NCBI RefSeq assembly: GCF_004769235.1
Contig: NZ_RQFG01000005.1
Span: 744,001-808,000, forward strand
Direction: 5' to 3'
Length of the DNA: 64,000 nt
Source: Leptospira kanakyensis
GTDB taxonomy: Bacteria > Spirochaetota > Leptospiria > Leptospirales > Leptospiraceae
The notes below the pieces were generated by a model. It was not told the DNA's origin, did not search any database, and saw only the letters and a program-made list of their open reading frames with translations. Both the position numbers and the translations under genes were made by a program. Positions 47,030 to 56,975 of this stretch are shown one piece after another. Every line of letters begins with the position of its first letter. Within the stretch, counting starts at the first letter, position 1.

Positions 47030-47347
47030 ATGAAAACAAAAACAATACTTTTTATTTTCTTAAGTGCACTTCTTCTTACAAATTGTGCGATTGGGCCAAC
47101 TCACGGTTACATATTTACTTCTACAAAATTTGCAGGTACGTTTAATCCAGAAAATAACGTAACATCAACTAAAGAAGCAACCGACTGCCAATTTACTGTT
47201 TTATACCTTTTTAGTTATGGGGATGCAGGTGCTGGATCAATTGCAAAAAAGAATGGAATCAGCAAAATAGCAACCATCGATCATTCTACCACTTCTTTGT
47301 TAACAGGTTTTTATCGAACATACTGTACGATTGTATCAGGAGAATAA
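47030..47347 (+). CDS. TRL-like family lipoprotein 2
   Basis: Lipobox LLLTNC at Cys 19. TRL features: ATDCQFTVLYLFSYGDAGAGSIAKKNGISKIATIDH and a final YRTYCTIVSGE. The family takes its name from a tRNA-linked locus in Helicobacter and has no known activity. It starts 12 bases after copy 1; the copies have diverged at protein level, so the duplication is old. Confidence 0.82.
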   Translation: MKTKTILFIFLSALLLTNCAIGPTHGYIFTSTKFAGTFNPENNVTSTKEATDCQFTVLYLFSYGDAGAGSIAKKNGISKIATIDHSTTSLLTGFYRTYCTIVSGE

Positions 47348-47349
47348 TT

Positions 47350-47685
47350 ATGAAATATCTTATTTTTTCTTTTTTAAGTTTATTACTTTTTTCAAACTGC
47401 GTAACCACACCGTTTCCAAGTTATTTTTACTCTTATACCACCCAACATTTAAATGGTGATGCCACAGGAACTATGGTCACATCGGCTAAAGTTGAAAAGT
47501 TTGGAAAGTCTTGTAGTTTCTCTGGGTTCATCACGTATCCTTTCTTTTATGGTTCGGGAAACTCAATTGAGGAAGCAACCCAACATGCAAATATCAAAAA
47601 AATTGCTGTCATCGACAGAGAATCCTTAACCATTTTGCCTATTGGAATTTTTTATCGCGAATGTGTGATTGTTTGGGGAGAATAA
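47350..47685 (+). CDS. TRL-like family lipoprotein 3
   Basis: Lipobox LLFSNC at Cys 17, then KFGKSCSFSGFITYPFFYGSGNSIEEATQHANIKKIAVID and YRECVIVWGE. Starts 2 bases after the stop of copy 2, and 3 bases separate it from the next gene, so the operon is tightly coupled. Two conserved Cys per copy could pair. Confidence 0.82.
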   Translation: MKYLIFSFLSLLLFSNCVTTPFPSYFYSYTTQHLNGDATGTMVTSAKVEKFGKSCSFSGFITYPFFYGSGNSIEEATQHANIKKIAVIDRESLTILPIGIFYRECVIVWGE

Positions 47686-47688
47686 ACA

Positions 47689-48681
47689 GTGTCACATAAA
47701 ATACTAATTACTGTTTTATGGATAACAATTTTATCTACTAACAGTTTATTTGCGAAAGAGTTCGACTCAACCCATGAATTACCCAAGGTAATCACACCAG
47801 ACAAACATCGAGTTTTTATTCGTGGTGTAGATGGGTCAGGGGGATTACGTTTCCCTGTGATGGATTATCTAAAATACGAACCTATTAATTATATGTTGGT
47901 CAATGGGTTTGATGAATACGCTGCTCTTAACGCTTTTTCTAAACAAAAAGATCAAACTGGTGGTTCGAGACAATACGAACTTGAGTATAGATATTTAGAT
48001 AAATTCCGCCTGATCTATGAAAATAGAAGGTTGGTAAATGTCCCAACATCAGATAACGATTCAGAAGGTTTTAGATTCAAAGAATCTTATAAAGGATTTG
48101 GGGCTGGTTACTTTCATCCACTTTCTCCTAACTTTAATCTTGGAGTCAGCTTAAGAAGAGTCAGTCTTGATCAAACCACTACTATAGGTACTGTTACATT
48201 TAATTTTTTGCCAACTAATTCTGGTGTAGGGATTATGGGGCGAGATTTTGGTATGCAGGCAAAAGGTTATGTTCCAGGCATTCACTTGGAAATTAAACCG
48301 ATGCGTTGGTTTGAAATTCATTTGGGAAATCAGTTTTACAATATTGTTGGTGATGATACTAAAGTCAGAGTTGATTCAGTGCCATTTACATTTAGGAACG
48401 TAACCACCAATGTGATGTTTTATGAACTTGCGAATGGAAACGTAAATTACACTGGAGAAAAAACTACCTTAGACTTTATTTTTCGTTTTTCATCATGGTT
48501 TGCCACCCGATGGGGTTATTCCGTTGAAAAATATAGAGTCAAATACAATAACTATTTTATTTTCTTAGGTGATATTGACTCGTCAGTTGTATATTCAGCT
48601 TTAGAGGGTTCACAAAAACAAAAAATGGAATATTCTTCCCTCAACATAACCGTAGAATTTTCAAAAAGTTTTGGTGAGTAA
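47689..48681 (+). CDS. Exported beta-rich, probably outer-membrane barrel protein
   Basis: GTG start with GGGGAG upstream; signal peptide ILITVLWITILSTNSLFA|K. The 300-residue mature part has many alternating strands (QYELEYRYLDKFRLIYENR, NFNLGVSLRRVSL, WFEIHLGNQFY, TTLDFIFRFSSW) and ends MEYSSLNITVEFSKSF, like a barrel's last strand. Last gene of the TRL operon; the lipoproteins may be its partners. No family recognised. Confidence 0.65.
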   Translation: MSHKILITVLWITILSTNSLFAKEFDSTHELPKVITPDKHRVFIRGVDGSGGLRFPVMDYLKYEPINYMLVNGFDEYAALNAFSKQKDQTGGSRQYELEYRYLDKFRLIYENRRLVNVPTSDNDSEGFRFKESYKGFGAGYFHPLSPNFNLGVSLRRVSLDQTTTIGTVTFNFLPTNSGVGIMGRDFGMQAKGYVPGIHLEIKPMRWFEIHLGNQFYNIVGDDTKVRVDSVPFTFRNVTTNVMFYELANGNVNYTGEKTTLDFIFRFSSWFATRWGYSVEKYRVKYNNYFIFLGDIDSSVVYSALEGSQKQKMEYSSLNITVEFSKSFGE

Positions 48682-48685
48682 AAAA

Positions 48686-48719
48686 AAAGTCCTAACAGGG
48701 TGATCCCTGTTAGGACTTT
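48686..48719. terminator. Strong hairpin terminator
   Basis: Perfect 15-bp stem (48686-48700 with 48705-48719) and TGAT loop, flanked by eight A on the left and three T on the right. Just 5 bases after the stop of the TRL operon; the A run gives a T run for the convergent creD. Confidence 0.85.
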
Positions 48720-48770
48720 CGTATATTATCTCATAGACTTTTTACTTTTCTTAGAAGACTTAACTTTCCA

Positions 48771-50099
48771 TTAACCAACATTTTTTCCTCCAAACTGATA
48801 CCAGTCCACTTTACGAGTGAAGTGCATGACTGCGGCAAGAACCATAAACAATGCCAAAGACCCAAGAAGTAAGGCTTGTTCTTCTGAAGCCAAAATCACA
48901 TACAAAAAAGAATACAAAACAAGATAATAAGATGCGGTGATGAGTCCCTTCTTTTGATTTTTTAATACATTGATAGCGTAATAACCAATGAGACCTGTCA
49001 CTGCCAAACTCGAAAGAATGTATGCAGGTAAAAATCCCAAATGTTCTGAAAACGATAAGTTGAGAATATAAAACAAAACCATGGCACTTCCAATGAGGAC
49101 GTACTGGATGGGATGTAATAAAACTCCGCCAAACACTTCCATAAGAAAGAACAAAGCGAAACTAGTCACAATGAAAAGAAGTCCATATTTTACTGACCTT
49201 TCCATTTTTAAATAATGATCCACCGGGATTACAAGACTCACTCCATATCCGGAATTTAATATTGTCTCTAAAATGGAATCATTCATGGAATGGATGATTT
49301 GTGGATAAGATCTTGCAAAATAAGAAGATTCCCAAACCGCTGAAAATCCTTCCTCATTGACGGAACGATCCTTAGGCAAAAGATTTCCGTTAAAAGAAGG
49401 ATCTTTCCAATCGGAACTCATCATTAGTTTAGATTTTTTACCGATAGGGATCACGGAAAATGATTCGGAACCTTTGACTTCTAATTGAATTTCGAACGGA
49501 ATGGAGTTACCAGCTTCTCCGATCGAAACAGTGGAGTTCAGTCCTGAATGCAAATATGAGGATCTGGTTCCAGGTAAAAACTTTTTATCCTTACCTGCTA
49601 AAGTTAATTTCATTTCACCGCCAAGTCCCTTCAGATCAGAAACTGAAACAACGAGTCGAACATCATCCCAATAAATATAGGTGGTATCAATAGGAAAGTC
49701 TGATGAAAAAATAGGAGAAAATTTACCGGTAATTTTCACCTTACTCGTGTATAATGGAATTTCATAGATACTTCTTTTACGAAGTTCTGTTTTCATATCC
49801 ACAACGGAGTCCATTTCCTCTGGTAAAAAATAAGCATAATCCGTTACATAATCCCATTTGTCCTTTTCTTTGGAAGAACCAGATTTTGGAATCCTAAGGT
49901 TATATGGAATCATTAGAACTGGACCGACAATCGTTTGGTTGGATCCCCATTTTTCGCCCACTTCCAAAACCGCTTGGTTTCTCGAGGCACTTCTTTCCTC
50001 AATCAAAGAACCAACCATAATAAGAGGGATGATAAATAATAAAACCATTCCGCCGAGGATGGCCAACCTAAGATTTACCGATGTTTGTAATTTACTCAT
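48771..50099 (-). CDS. creD: CreD-like inner-membrane protein
   Basis: 442 residues. One N-terminal helix (LAILGGMVLLFIIPLIMVGSLI), a large periplasmic beta region of about 250 residues, then five or six C-terminal helices (YGLLFIVTSFALFFLMEVFGG, LHPIQYVLIGSAMVLFYILN). This is the CreD layout; LHPIQYxLxG and FxLLLxLSEH-like stretches are recognisable. CreD is the output gene of the CreBC system, linked to envelope state and beta-lactam response. GGAG lies 6 bases before the ATG. 74 bases after creC. Confidence 0.88.
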   Translation of the reverse strand: MSKLQTSVNLRLAILGGMVLLFIIPLIMVGSLIEERSASRNQAVLEVGEKWGSNQTIVGPVLMIPYNLRIPKSGSSKEKDKWDYVTDYAYFLPEEMDSVVDMKTELRKRSIYEIPLYTSKVKITGKFSPIFSSDFPIDTTYIYWDDVRLVVSVSDLKGLGGEMKLTLAGKDKKFLPGTRSSYLHSGLNSTVSIGEAGNSIPFEIQLEVKGSESFSVIPIGKKSKLMMSSDWKDPSFNGNLLPKDRSVNEEGFSAVWESSYFARSYPQIIHSMNDSILETILNSGYGVSLVIPVDHYLKMERSVKYGLLFIVTSFALFFLMEVFGGVLLHPIQYVLIGSAMVLFYILNLSFSEHLGFLPAYILSSLAVTGLIGYYAINVLKNQKKGLITASYYLVLYSFLYVILASEEQALLLGSLALFMVLAAVMHFTRKVDWYQFGGKNVG

Positions 50100-50173
50100 A
50101 AAAATCTCCTACCTTTAAGATAGATGATTTCCGTGAGTCTTTTATGGTCGAATTGTGAGGGTTTTGTGAGGAT

Positions 50174-51621
50174 CTATGTTTTTTGAAAAAAAAGAGAAAC
50201 TTCCACACCCTTTGGTGTTCGATTTTGAATCTCCAATTTTCCTCCGTGTAGTTCTAGAATTTGACTCACAATACTAAGTCCGAGACCAGAACTCTTACGG
50301 TTGTTATTTGGTCTTGGTAAGGAATAGAACTTTTCTGTTACACGGTTCAGTGCATAATCTGGAATCGAATGACCTTCGTCCAACACGGAAAGTTTTAAAC
50401 GAAGATCCGAATTTTCCTTAACTTCAATCGTGATTGTATCTTTTTCATTGGCAAAGTCGATGGAGTTTCTAACTAGATTTTCAATGGCTAAAAACAAATA
50501 ATTTCGATTTCCCTTTACTTCCCAAAGTTTATTTCCGCAAACCACAACTACTTGAAGAGATTTCCATTGGAGTTCTGATTGAAAACTAGTGATGACTTCA
50601 TTTACTAAATCATACAACAGAACTTGGTCTTCCATTGAGATGGATTTTTTTCCTTCTAAAGAAGTAAGTTCTAACATTTGTTCAATGAGTTTTTGGATTC
50701 GTTTGGATTCCTCGTGGATATTTTTAGTAAGACGTTCCGACTCGGTTGGATGGGATTGTAAAAGTTCCACAGAGGCTAAAATGGAAGAAAGTGGACTTTT
50801 GATTTCATGGGTTAAGGTTTGTACATAGGACTCTATGTATTTTTTTCCTTCAATTTCTTCGACAAGTAAATCCACTTCCTTACCAAGTTCATTGAGTTCT
50901 CTAATTCCAATTTTTGGAAATGGGACTTTTACTTTTTTTCGTAACGCACTCACATACTTTGAAAGCCTTAAAATAGGACGAAAAATCAAATAGGCTAACA
51001 AACTAAATAGAATGGCTATGGCAGAGGCAACGAGTAAGGAAATCCGCCAAAACTTTCGTTTTGCTTCTTCAATAAAGGGTAGAACACCTGTTTTGGGTTT
51101 GATGACAGTGAGAACACCAATGATTTGATTTTTATAATGTATGGGAGAAGCAACAAAAAGTGCCCCTTCTCCCTCTGTATCGACTAGTTTACTGGATCTT
51201 GCTCCGTATTTACCCTGGAGGGTTAAATAAACATCATTAAACTTTGAATAGTCGAGTTTTTCTCGGTAACCTTCGGAATCAAAAATTACAATTCCTTTTG
51301 TATTGGTGATATAGACTTGGATGTCTGTATTTGTTTTTAGAAGTGAATAAATTTTTGCTTCGAAAGAACGGTTGTTTATGTTTTTGAAAACAGGAGAAAA
51401 TAAAGAATGGAGGGACGAACTAAGTTGTAAATATTCATTTGGATACTTTTCCAATCTTTCTTCTACAACGGCAGATAAAATATGAGCAGTATCATTCAGT
51501 GATTCTTCGACCGTTTCCATATAACGTGGCCGAATGGATTCTTCTGTTTTATCGATTAAATAATAAAAACCAATGCTTAAGATAAAAAAAAACTAATGAT
51601 GATGCGAATCCAAAGGTTCAT
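50174..51621 (-). pseudogene. creC: CreC-type sensor histidine kinase, frameshifted in a T9 run near the start
   Basis: The kinase should start at ATG 51621, which overlaps the creB stop (ATGA) and has AAAGGA before it. That frame reads MNLWIRIIISFFLS and stops. The run of nine T on the coding strand (51592-51584) is one base short: with ten T the frame joins ILSIGFYYLIDKTEESIRPRY to METVEESLNDTAH, restoring the first membrane helix and a 482-residue CreC. The rest is intact: sensor domain, second helix near 155-180, HisKA TLTHEIKSPLSS, and HATPase ENLVRNSIDFA, DEGHSIPD, SGLGLSIV. Phase variation, slippage or sequencing error are all possible. An ATG at 51520 has no ribosome site. Confidence 0.8.
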
Positions 51622-52286
51622 ATTTTTTCCTTTAATCCATACCCTTGTCCCCTTCTTGTTTCAATTGGGTCAAAGTCTGGTTCCATTTCTTTGAACCTGG
51701 CACGGATGTTTTTAATCACAGTATCCACTGCGCGGTCGAAACTATCTTCCGGTTCTGTCCAAACACTGTCCATAATTTCTTCACGAGTAAAAATTCGACC
51801 AGGCCATTTAAAAAATAATTCCATCGTTTTGTATTCGTAAGGAGATAAATTCAGTGTTTGCCCATTCAAATAAACCAACTTTTTATCCAACGAAATTCTT
51901 AATTTATGATCTTCTAGATTTTGTGATGGATTTGTCCTTCGCAGAATCGCACGGATCCTTGCCAAAAGTTCCCTCGGACTAAATGGTTTTACAATATAAT
52001 CATCGGCCCCGATTTCAAGTCCGAGAATTTTATCTATCTCCGTATTTCTTGCGGTTAAAAAGATAACAGGTGTTTGGTATTTTTTTCTAATTTCTTTTAA
52101 AACTTCAAATCCGTTTTGGTCAGGTAAACCAATATCAAGTATAATGAGTGAAATATCATTTGATACTTTTTGAATCCCTTCCTTACCAGTGGAAGTGACC
52201 AGAACTGAAAATCCTTCTGATTCCAATGAAATTTGAATGGTTTCCTGAATTCCTGGTTCATCTTCTATCAGAAGTATTTTTACCAT
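51618..52286 (-). CDS. creB: CreB-like OmpR-family response regulator
   Basis: 222 residues. Receiver domain with acidic DE near residue 8, phospho-acceptor Asp in LIILDIGLPDQNGFEV and the Lys in DYIVKPFSPRE. Winged-helix DNA-binding domain from about 125 (LNLSPYEYKTMELFFKWPGRIFTREEI, DRAVDTVIKNIRARF). Partner of CreC, into which its stop overlaps. It starts 9 bases after the ggt stop, so ggt, creB and creC are one transcript. Confidence 0.9.
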   Translation of the reverse strand: MVKILLIEDEPGIQETIQISLESEGFSVLVTSTGKEGIQKVSNDISLIILDIGLPDQNGFEVLKEIRKKYQTPVIFLTARNTEIDKILGLEIGADDYIVKPFSPRELLARIRAILRRTNPSQNLEDHKLRISLDKKLVYLNGQTLNLSPYEYKTMELFFKWPGRIFTREEIMDSVWTEPEDSFDRAVDTVIKNIRARFKEMEPDFDPIETRRGQGYGLKEKI

Positions 52287-52295
52287 AAACGCTGG

Positions 52296-54158
52296 TTATT
52301 TTCCTTCGGCCCAAGATTCTTCTCTGGGATCAGCCACACCTATCAAACGTTTGTTTTTTGTATCATTCAAAACAGCACAAACAGAACCAAGATCATTATC
52401 CAAATGACCTTTTTTATATACCTTATATCCTTTGTTTGTTAATGAATCAGATACTGTTTGGTACAAAGATTCTTCTAATTCAATTCCACCTGGGCGATAG
52501 GTATGTGGAGAAAAACTATCAGGCCAGTTCACCGAACGAAATCTAGGTGCTTCCACTGCTTTTTGTGGATCCATTCCAAACACAATGACATTTAGAAAAA
52601 ATTGAACCATGGCTTGGCTTTGGACATCACCACCAGGAGTTCCAAAACTCATCCATAACTTTCCATTTTTCAAAACCATTCCTGGATTGGGAGTGATCCG
52701 TGGTCGTTTGCCTGGAGCGAGTGCGGAAGGATGATTTGGATCCAATCGAAACTGAGTCATTCGAATTCCGAGAGTAAGTCCCGTTCCCGGAACCATCGGG
52801 GATTGTGGAAAATCGCTGGGAGTGAGAGAAACAGCATTTCCTTGGGAATCGATAATACTCAAATAGGTTGTGTCCTTTCCATATTTGATTTCGTCAATTT
52901 CCTGATCCTTTAGATCGTTAGGTGGAAAAGGAAAAATAGAAGGTTTTTTAGAAGAAAAAACCCAAGGGTTCCCTGCTGGTGGAGTTTGGCCAAAAGCATC
53001 TTTTTGTAAAAGTTTTCGGCGAAGTGTTGCATATTTTTTAGATAACAATCCATCGACAGGGACATCGATAAACTTTGGATCTCCGAAGTATCTTTCCCGA
53101 TCAGCAACAACAAGTTCTATGGCTTGTGATACAGTATGAATGTATTCAGGAGAGTTATGGCCCATAGACTTCAAATCCACTCCATCTAATAGCTGTAATA
53201 CCATTGGAACCACAGGGCCTTGTGTCCAAGTTTGGTTGGATAAAATTTTATATTCACCGAACTCACCACTCACAGGTTTTTCCCAACCTCCCACATAACC
53301 TGCCAAATCTTCTTTGGTAAAAAGACCACCTTTATCAGAATGAAGTTTTACAATGGCATCGGCGATTGGCCCTTTATAAAAATAATCTCTTACTGACTCT
53401 AAGGCTTGGTTTCTTGATTTTCCTTTTTTTAAGTTTTCTGATTCCTCGAGGGCCATAGACCGCCATGTTTTTGCGAGGTCTTGTCGTTTTGTTAGTTCCC
53501 CTTCCCGAATCCCATACCACCATTTTTTTTCCAGATACACTTCAGAATTGTAAGGCATGATGACGGTAAAACCCAATCGTTTGTACAATGGTAAGTCTAA
53601 ATTTTTAACAAGGATACGATTGGCAGGAAATCCTTCTTCTGCTACAGTGATGGCAGGTGATACCAATTCGGAAAAAGATTTTGTTCCATGTTCTTGTAAC
53701 AGTCGTACGATGACGTCTGGTGAGGCAGGTAAAAGTTGTGTTAGGATGGAGTTTTTCGGCATCACATCATAACCTTGTTTTTTAAACCATTCGATGTTTG
53801 CTTTTTTAGGTGCCGTTCCCGCTCCGATATAACTTTTGACTTGTCCTGATTTTTGATCGTAAACTAAGGTTGGGGCCACAGAAGGAAAACTGGCAGCCTC
53901 TCCATTAGTCACATTTAACACAAGTAATGCTGCCACGGCAGCATCAATGGCGTTTCCCCCGTCTTCTAAAACCTTGATGGCAGCTTTTGTGGCGAGGGGA
54001 TTTCCCGTCGAAACCATATATTTTTTTCCGAGACTCAGATCCCGTAAACTTCCTTGTGGATCAACATAGGAAGGAACGATAGGCCTACGACTTCCTAAAC
54101 ATTGAAATAAAAAAAGAAAACAAAATGGATAGAGGAAAATTTTAAATAATGGAATCAT
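52296..54158 (-). CDS. ggt: Gamma-glutamyltransferase, predicted lipoprotein
   Basis: ATG 54158 is preferred to TTG 54176 (GAGG just upstream). A leader with lipobox LFLFQC suggests lipid anchoring, unusual against the soluble periplasmic enzymes. The GGT fold is full length (620 residues): NPLATKAAIKVLEDGGNAIDAAVAA at the start, the autocleavage and nucleophile Thr in KDTTYLSIIDSQGNAVSLTPS, and GTPGGDVQSQAMVQ near the end. The usual TTHxS is TTYLS. It cleaves gamma-glutamyl bonds of glutathione or peptides. First gene of the ggt-creBC transcript. Confidence 0.88.
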   Translation of the reverse strand: MIPLFKIFLYPFCFLFLFQCLGSRRPIVPSYVDPQGSLRDLSLGKKYMVSTGNPLATKAAIKVLEDGGNAIDAAVAALLVLNVTNGEAASFPSVAPTLVYDQKSGQVKSYIGAGTAPKKANIEWFKKQGYDVMPKNSILTQLLPASPDVIVRLLQEHGTKSFSELVSPAITVAEEGFPANRILVKNLDLPLYKRLGFTVIMPYNSEVYLEKKWWYGIREGELTKRQDLAKTWRSMALEESENLKKGKSRNQALESVRDYFYKGPIADAIVKLHSDKGGLFTKEDLAGYVGGWEKPVSGEFGEYKILSNQTWTQGPVVPMVLQLLDGVDLKSMGHNSPEYIHTVSQAIELVVADRERYFGDPKFIDVPVDGLLSKKYATLRRKLLQKDAFGQTPPAGNPWVFSSKKPSIFPFPPNDLKDQEIDEIKYGKDTTYLSIIDSQGNAVSLTPSDFPQSPMVPGTGLTLGIRMTQFRLDPNHPSALAPGKRPRITPNPGMVLKNGKLWMSFGTPGGDVQSQAMVQFFLNVIVFGMDPQKAVEAPRFRSVNWPDSFSPHTYRPGGIELEESLYQTVSDSLTNKGYKVYKKGHLDNDLGSVCAVLNDTKNKRLIGVADPREESWAEGK

Positions 54159-54229
54159 AGATCCTCGATAAATCAATTTGTAAAAAACAATTACAAATTT
54201 TGATTCTATGTCGAACCATTTTAAGATTT

Positions 54230-56224
54230 TTATAACTTAAATCGTTCTGTAATTCCTTTTAAAATCTCCGCAGTTGAGGCTAAGTTTTGTGCCGAAGAAG
54301 ACATTTCCTCCGAACCGGAAGCAGTGCCAAGAGTATGTTCATTGATTTGGATGATGACTTCCGAAATTTCTCTCACAGCTTTTTTCTGTTCATTTGTAGA
54401 GAGTTTGATTGTCTCTGCATCCTGACCCATTTGTTCTGCACCTTCGTCTACTTCTCGTTTGATGGATTCTTGAGCCGAAGTCACTTGATACAGTTTGTTC
54501 ATGGCAATACTTACTGTTTCCACATTCTGAATGATATTGTGTAACATTTCTGCAGAAGAACGAATGGCATTTGCACCTGAATCCAATTCGCGGTTGTTTT
54601 TTGTAATCATGTTCCCAATGGATTTGATTGATGAAGCAGTTTTTTCTGAGAGTTTAGAAATCTCATCAGCAACCACAGCAAATCCTCTTCCTGCTTCACC
54701 GGCTCTTGCCGCTTCAATGGCTGCATTCAATGCTAACAATTGTGTTTGGTCTGAAATTTCGTTAATGATCTGAATGATCGCAGTCATCTCTCCAGAAGAA
54801 TGAAGGATGTTTTCAATCATTTGACTCATACCTTGGATGGACTCTTCACCCTTTTTGGCTTGGTCAGATATGGACTCTGCTAACTTCAAGGTACTTTCGA
54901 TTTCAGAGCCGATTTTACGGATACTTTCCGAAAGTTCACGAATTTTAGAATGAAAGTTAGCAAAGTTTCCAAATTGTCTTTCTGTCGACGCAGCAATATA
55001 ATCCATTCCTGCGGACATCTCTTCAATGGTTGCTGACATTTCTTCTGAAGATGCGGCAGTTGACTGTGCACCCGTTGCAAAGTTATTAGAAGAAGATGTT
55101 AATTCTTCTGACGCAGCAGCGAGCTCAATGGTAATTCTTTGAATTTCCTCGAAGGACTTTCGTAAACTCGCAATAAAAGTATTTAACCCTTTTCCCATTC
55201 GACCGATCTCATCATCGTAAACAACTTTGATGGTAGAAGTTAAATCTCCTTCGGACATAGATTTAAAAATTCCACTTACATCTTCTAATGGGTTCAGTCG
55301 TTTGCTAAGTAAAACATACAAAAAACAAATGGATCCCAATGCAATGACAATGGAAGATATGATAATGGTGACCATTAAATCAAAAAGAGCTTCTTTAATT
55401 TCTTCTTTTGGTTGGATGGCAAGGATCACAAGTCCCCAATTGTCTAACTGGTGGCTCACTGCAAGATGATCTTTATCCAAATAAACGAATTCTAAAATTT
55501 CACCCGTTTTTAAATTCAACATACGAGAGCCTGATTCATCTTTGGACAAATCGTATTTTAAAATTTGTTTCTTTTCTTTTAAGGCAATTAATAAACCAGC
55601 TTTTGTAGAAATGACTACATAACCATCACGACCAATTTTAATTTTGTTAATGACCTTATCTGTTAAGTCCATTAACGAAAGTGCAATGCCTGCGTTTCCA
55701 ATTAACTTTTCACCATCATACACTGGATAGGTGATTGTTACAACAGGATTGTTTGTGAGAGGGTTTAAGATTGGTTTTCCTATAAAATGTCTTTTTTCTT
55801 TACCTGCTTTGAGTTCTGCCGGGTCCATATCTTCCGGTTTCATTTTCCAACCTATAGCCAATCCAGTGGCATCAGCTACAACTCGCGGATCATTGTCATA
55901 CGTATGTGTGTAGACATTTTCATAAACACCATAACGATCGTTCATTTCCTTAAAATAGGATTGGGCAATTGGTTTCCCTGTTTTAATGGAATCAATGGTT
56001 CTGCGATCGTTGGCTACCGTTTTGATTACGTTTACATGGTTTACAAAAAAATCGTCGATCTCTTGTCCAACAACCGCTACAATTCCTTGCATTTGTCCGA
56101 TATAAGCTTCTTGGATTTTTTTCTGTCCGAAATAATAGGCAACGGCTCCCACAAGGCAGCTGATGATGAACAGAATGGACGCCCCACTCACTAACAATAT
56201 GAATTTAATGGAATTACGTTGCAT
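54230..56224 (-). CDS. Methyl-accepting chemotaxis protein with double Cache sensor
   Basis: ATG 56224 follows GGGGAAAA. One membrane helix, then a periplasmic dCACHE_1 domain (about 40-275; [43 protein letters not shown]), a second helix, HAMP ([20 protein letters not shown]) and a signalling hairpin with [27 protein letters not shown]. Cache receptors usually bind amino acids, amines or organic acids. Unlike the other two receptors in the window, this one senses outside the inner membrane. Orphan. Confidence 0.92.
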   Translation of the reverse strand: MQRNSIKFILLVSGASILFIISCLVGAVAYYFGQKKIQEAYIGQMQGIVAVVGQEIDDFFVNHVNVIKTVANDRRTIDSIKTGKPIAQSYFKEMNDRYGVYENVYTHTYDNDPRVVADATGLAIGWKMKPEDMDPAELKAGKEKRHFIGKPILNPLTNNPVVTITYPVYDGEKLIGNAGIALSLMDLTDKVINKIKIGRDGYVVISTKAGLLIALKEKKQILKYDLSKDESGSRMLNLKTGEILEFVYLDKDHLAVSHQLDNWGLVILAIQPKEEIKEALFDLMVTIIISSIVIALGSICFLYVLLSKRLNPLEDVSGIFKSMSEGDLTSTIKVVYDDEIGRMGKGLNTFIASLRKSFEEIQRITIELAAASEELTSSSNNFATGAQSTAASSEEMSATIEEMSAGMDYIAASTERQFGNFANFHSKIRELSESIRKIGSEIESTLKLAESISDQAKKGEESIQGMSQMIENILHSSGEMTAIIQIINEISDQTQLLALNAAIEAARAGEAGRGFAVVADEISKLSEKTASSIKSIGNMITKNNRELDSGANAIRSSAEMLHNIIQNVETVSIAMNKLYQVTSAQESIKREVDEGAEQMGQDAETIKLSTNEQKKAVREISEVIIQINEHTLGTASGSEEMSSSAQNLASTAEILKGITERFKL

Positions 56225-56390
56225 AAATTTTCCCCAAGCTAAAACCAAAGTGGTTCAGAGTTACTTATATTTTTAAAACCCACCACTTGGATCCAATGGT
56301 AAGAATTTGGAATCGCAGTTTTTTGGCAATCTACCTAGAATCATTCTTACAAAAATCTTTTTCAGACTTTGGGATTTATACGTAAGTCAA

Positions 56391-56855
56391 ATGGGTATGG
56401 ATAAAGAACTTTATACACGATGGGATGATAAAAAAAATCTCATTACGACCCGCCTTTCTGGACTCATTACCGAAACAGAGGTAAAACAATGGAAAGAGGA
56501 ATTAGAAAAAACCTTCACCGAACTTCCCCAAGGAACCAAATTCAAAATCTTTGTGAACCTCCATGGTTTTAGTCCCGCTTCCATGTCAGCGCACAAAATG
56601 TACAGGGAAATCATCCCTTTACTTCTTAGTAAATACAATTGGCGCATTGGTTATTTGGATTTGTTCGACGAAGCAAAAGATTTAAAACTAACATCCGAAA
56701 ATGGAATGGAGTGTCTGGCCGCCGTCCACTGCCACCACGATAGTTATAAAATTAATGAATACGAAAAAAAATTTGGAAAAGACTCAGAACATTTTTGGGA
56801 CGATCCTGAAAAGTCTGCCGCCTGGATTGAAAGTTATTCCATTTCTGCAAATTAA
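56391..56855 (+). CDS. Hypothetical cytoplasmic protein, possible SpoIIAA/STAS-like fold
   Basis: Start at ATG 56391 (or 56397); the frame to 56307 has no ribosome site. 154 residues with alternating strands and helices: DDKKNLITTRLSGLITETEVKQW, FKIFVNLHGFSPAS, NWRIGYLDLFDE. That order recalls SpoIIAA-like (PF11964) or STAS proteins but no signature is decisive. Residues CLAAVHCHHDSYK could bind metal. Stands alone, divergent from the Cache receptor. Confidence 0.5.
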   Translation: MGMDKELYTRWDDKKNLITTRLSGLITETEVKQWKEELEKTFTELPQGTKFKIFVNLHGFSPASMSAHKMYREIIPLLLSKYNWRIGYLDLFDEAKDLKLTSENGMECLAAVHCHHDSYKINEYEKKFGKDSEHFWDDPEKSAAWIESYSISAN

Positions 56856-56941
56856 GATTTTGGCTTACAATGGATTGTATTGTAAGCCTTCCTAGTTTTT
56901 AGAAATGAATCTTGTTCTTTGATTTTTTTTTCGAATCCGAA

Positions 56942-56968
56942 TTGACATTCCTATTCTAAAAATACAAT
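56942..56968 (+). promoter_or_regulatory. Candidate promoter close to a start codon
   Basis: TTGACA (56942-56947), a short 15-base spacer and TACAAT (56963-56968). Transcription would then start within a base or two of ATG 56976, implying a leaderless message; the short spacer makes this uncertain. Confidence 0.3.
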
Positions 56969-56975
56969 CTCCGGA

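Noticed and set aside
51518..51520. ATG 51520 as the genuine creC start
   Set aside because: No ribosome site, no N-terminal membrane helix, and the creB-overlapping ATG at 51621 rebuilds a normal sensor when one T is added.
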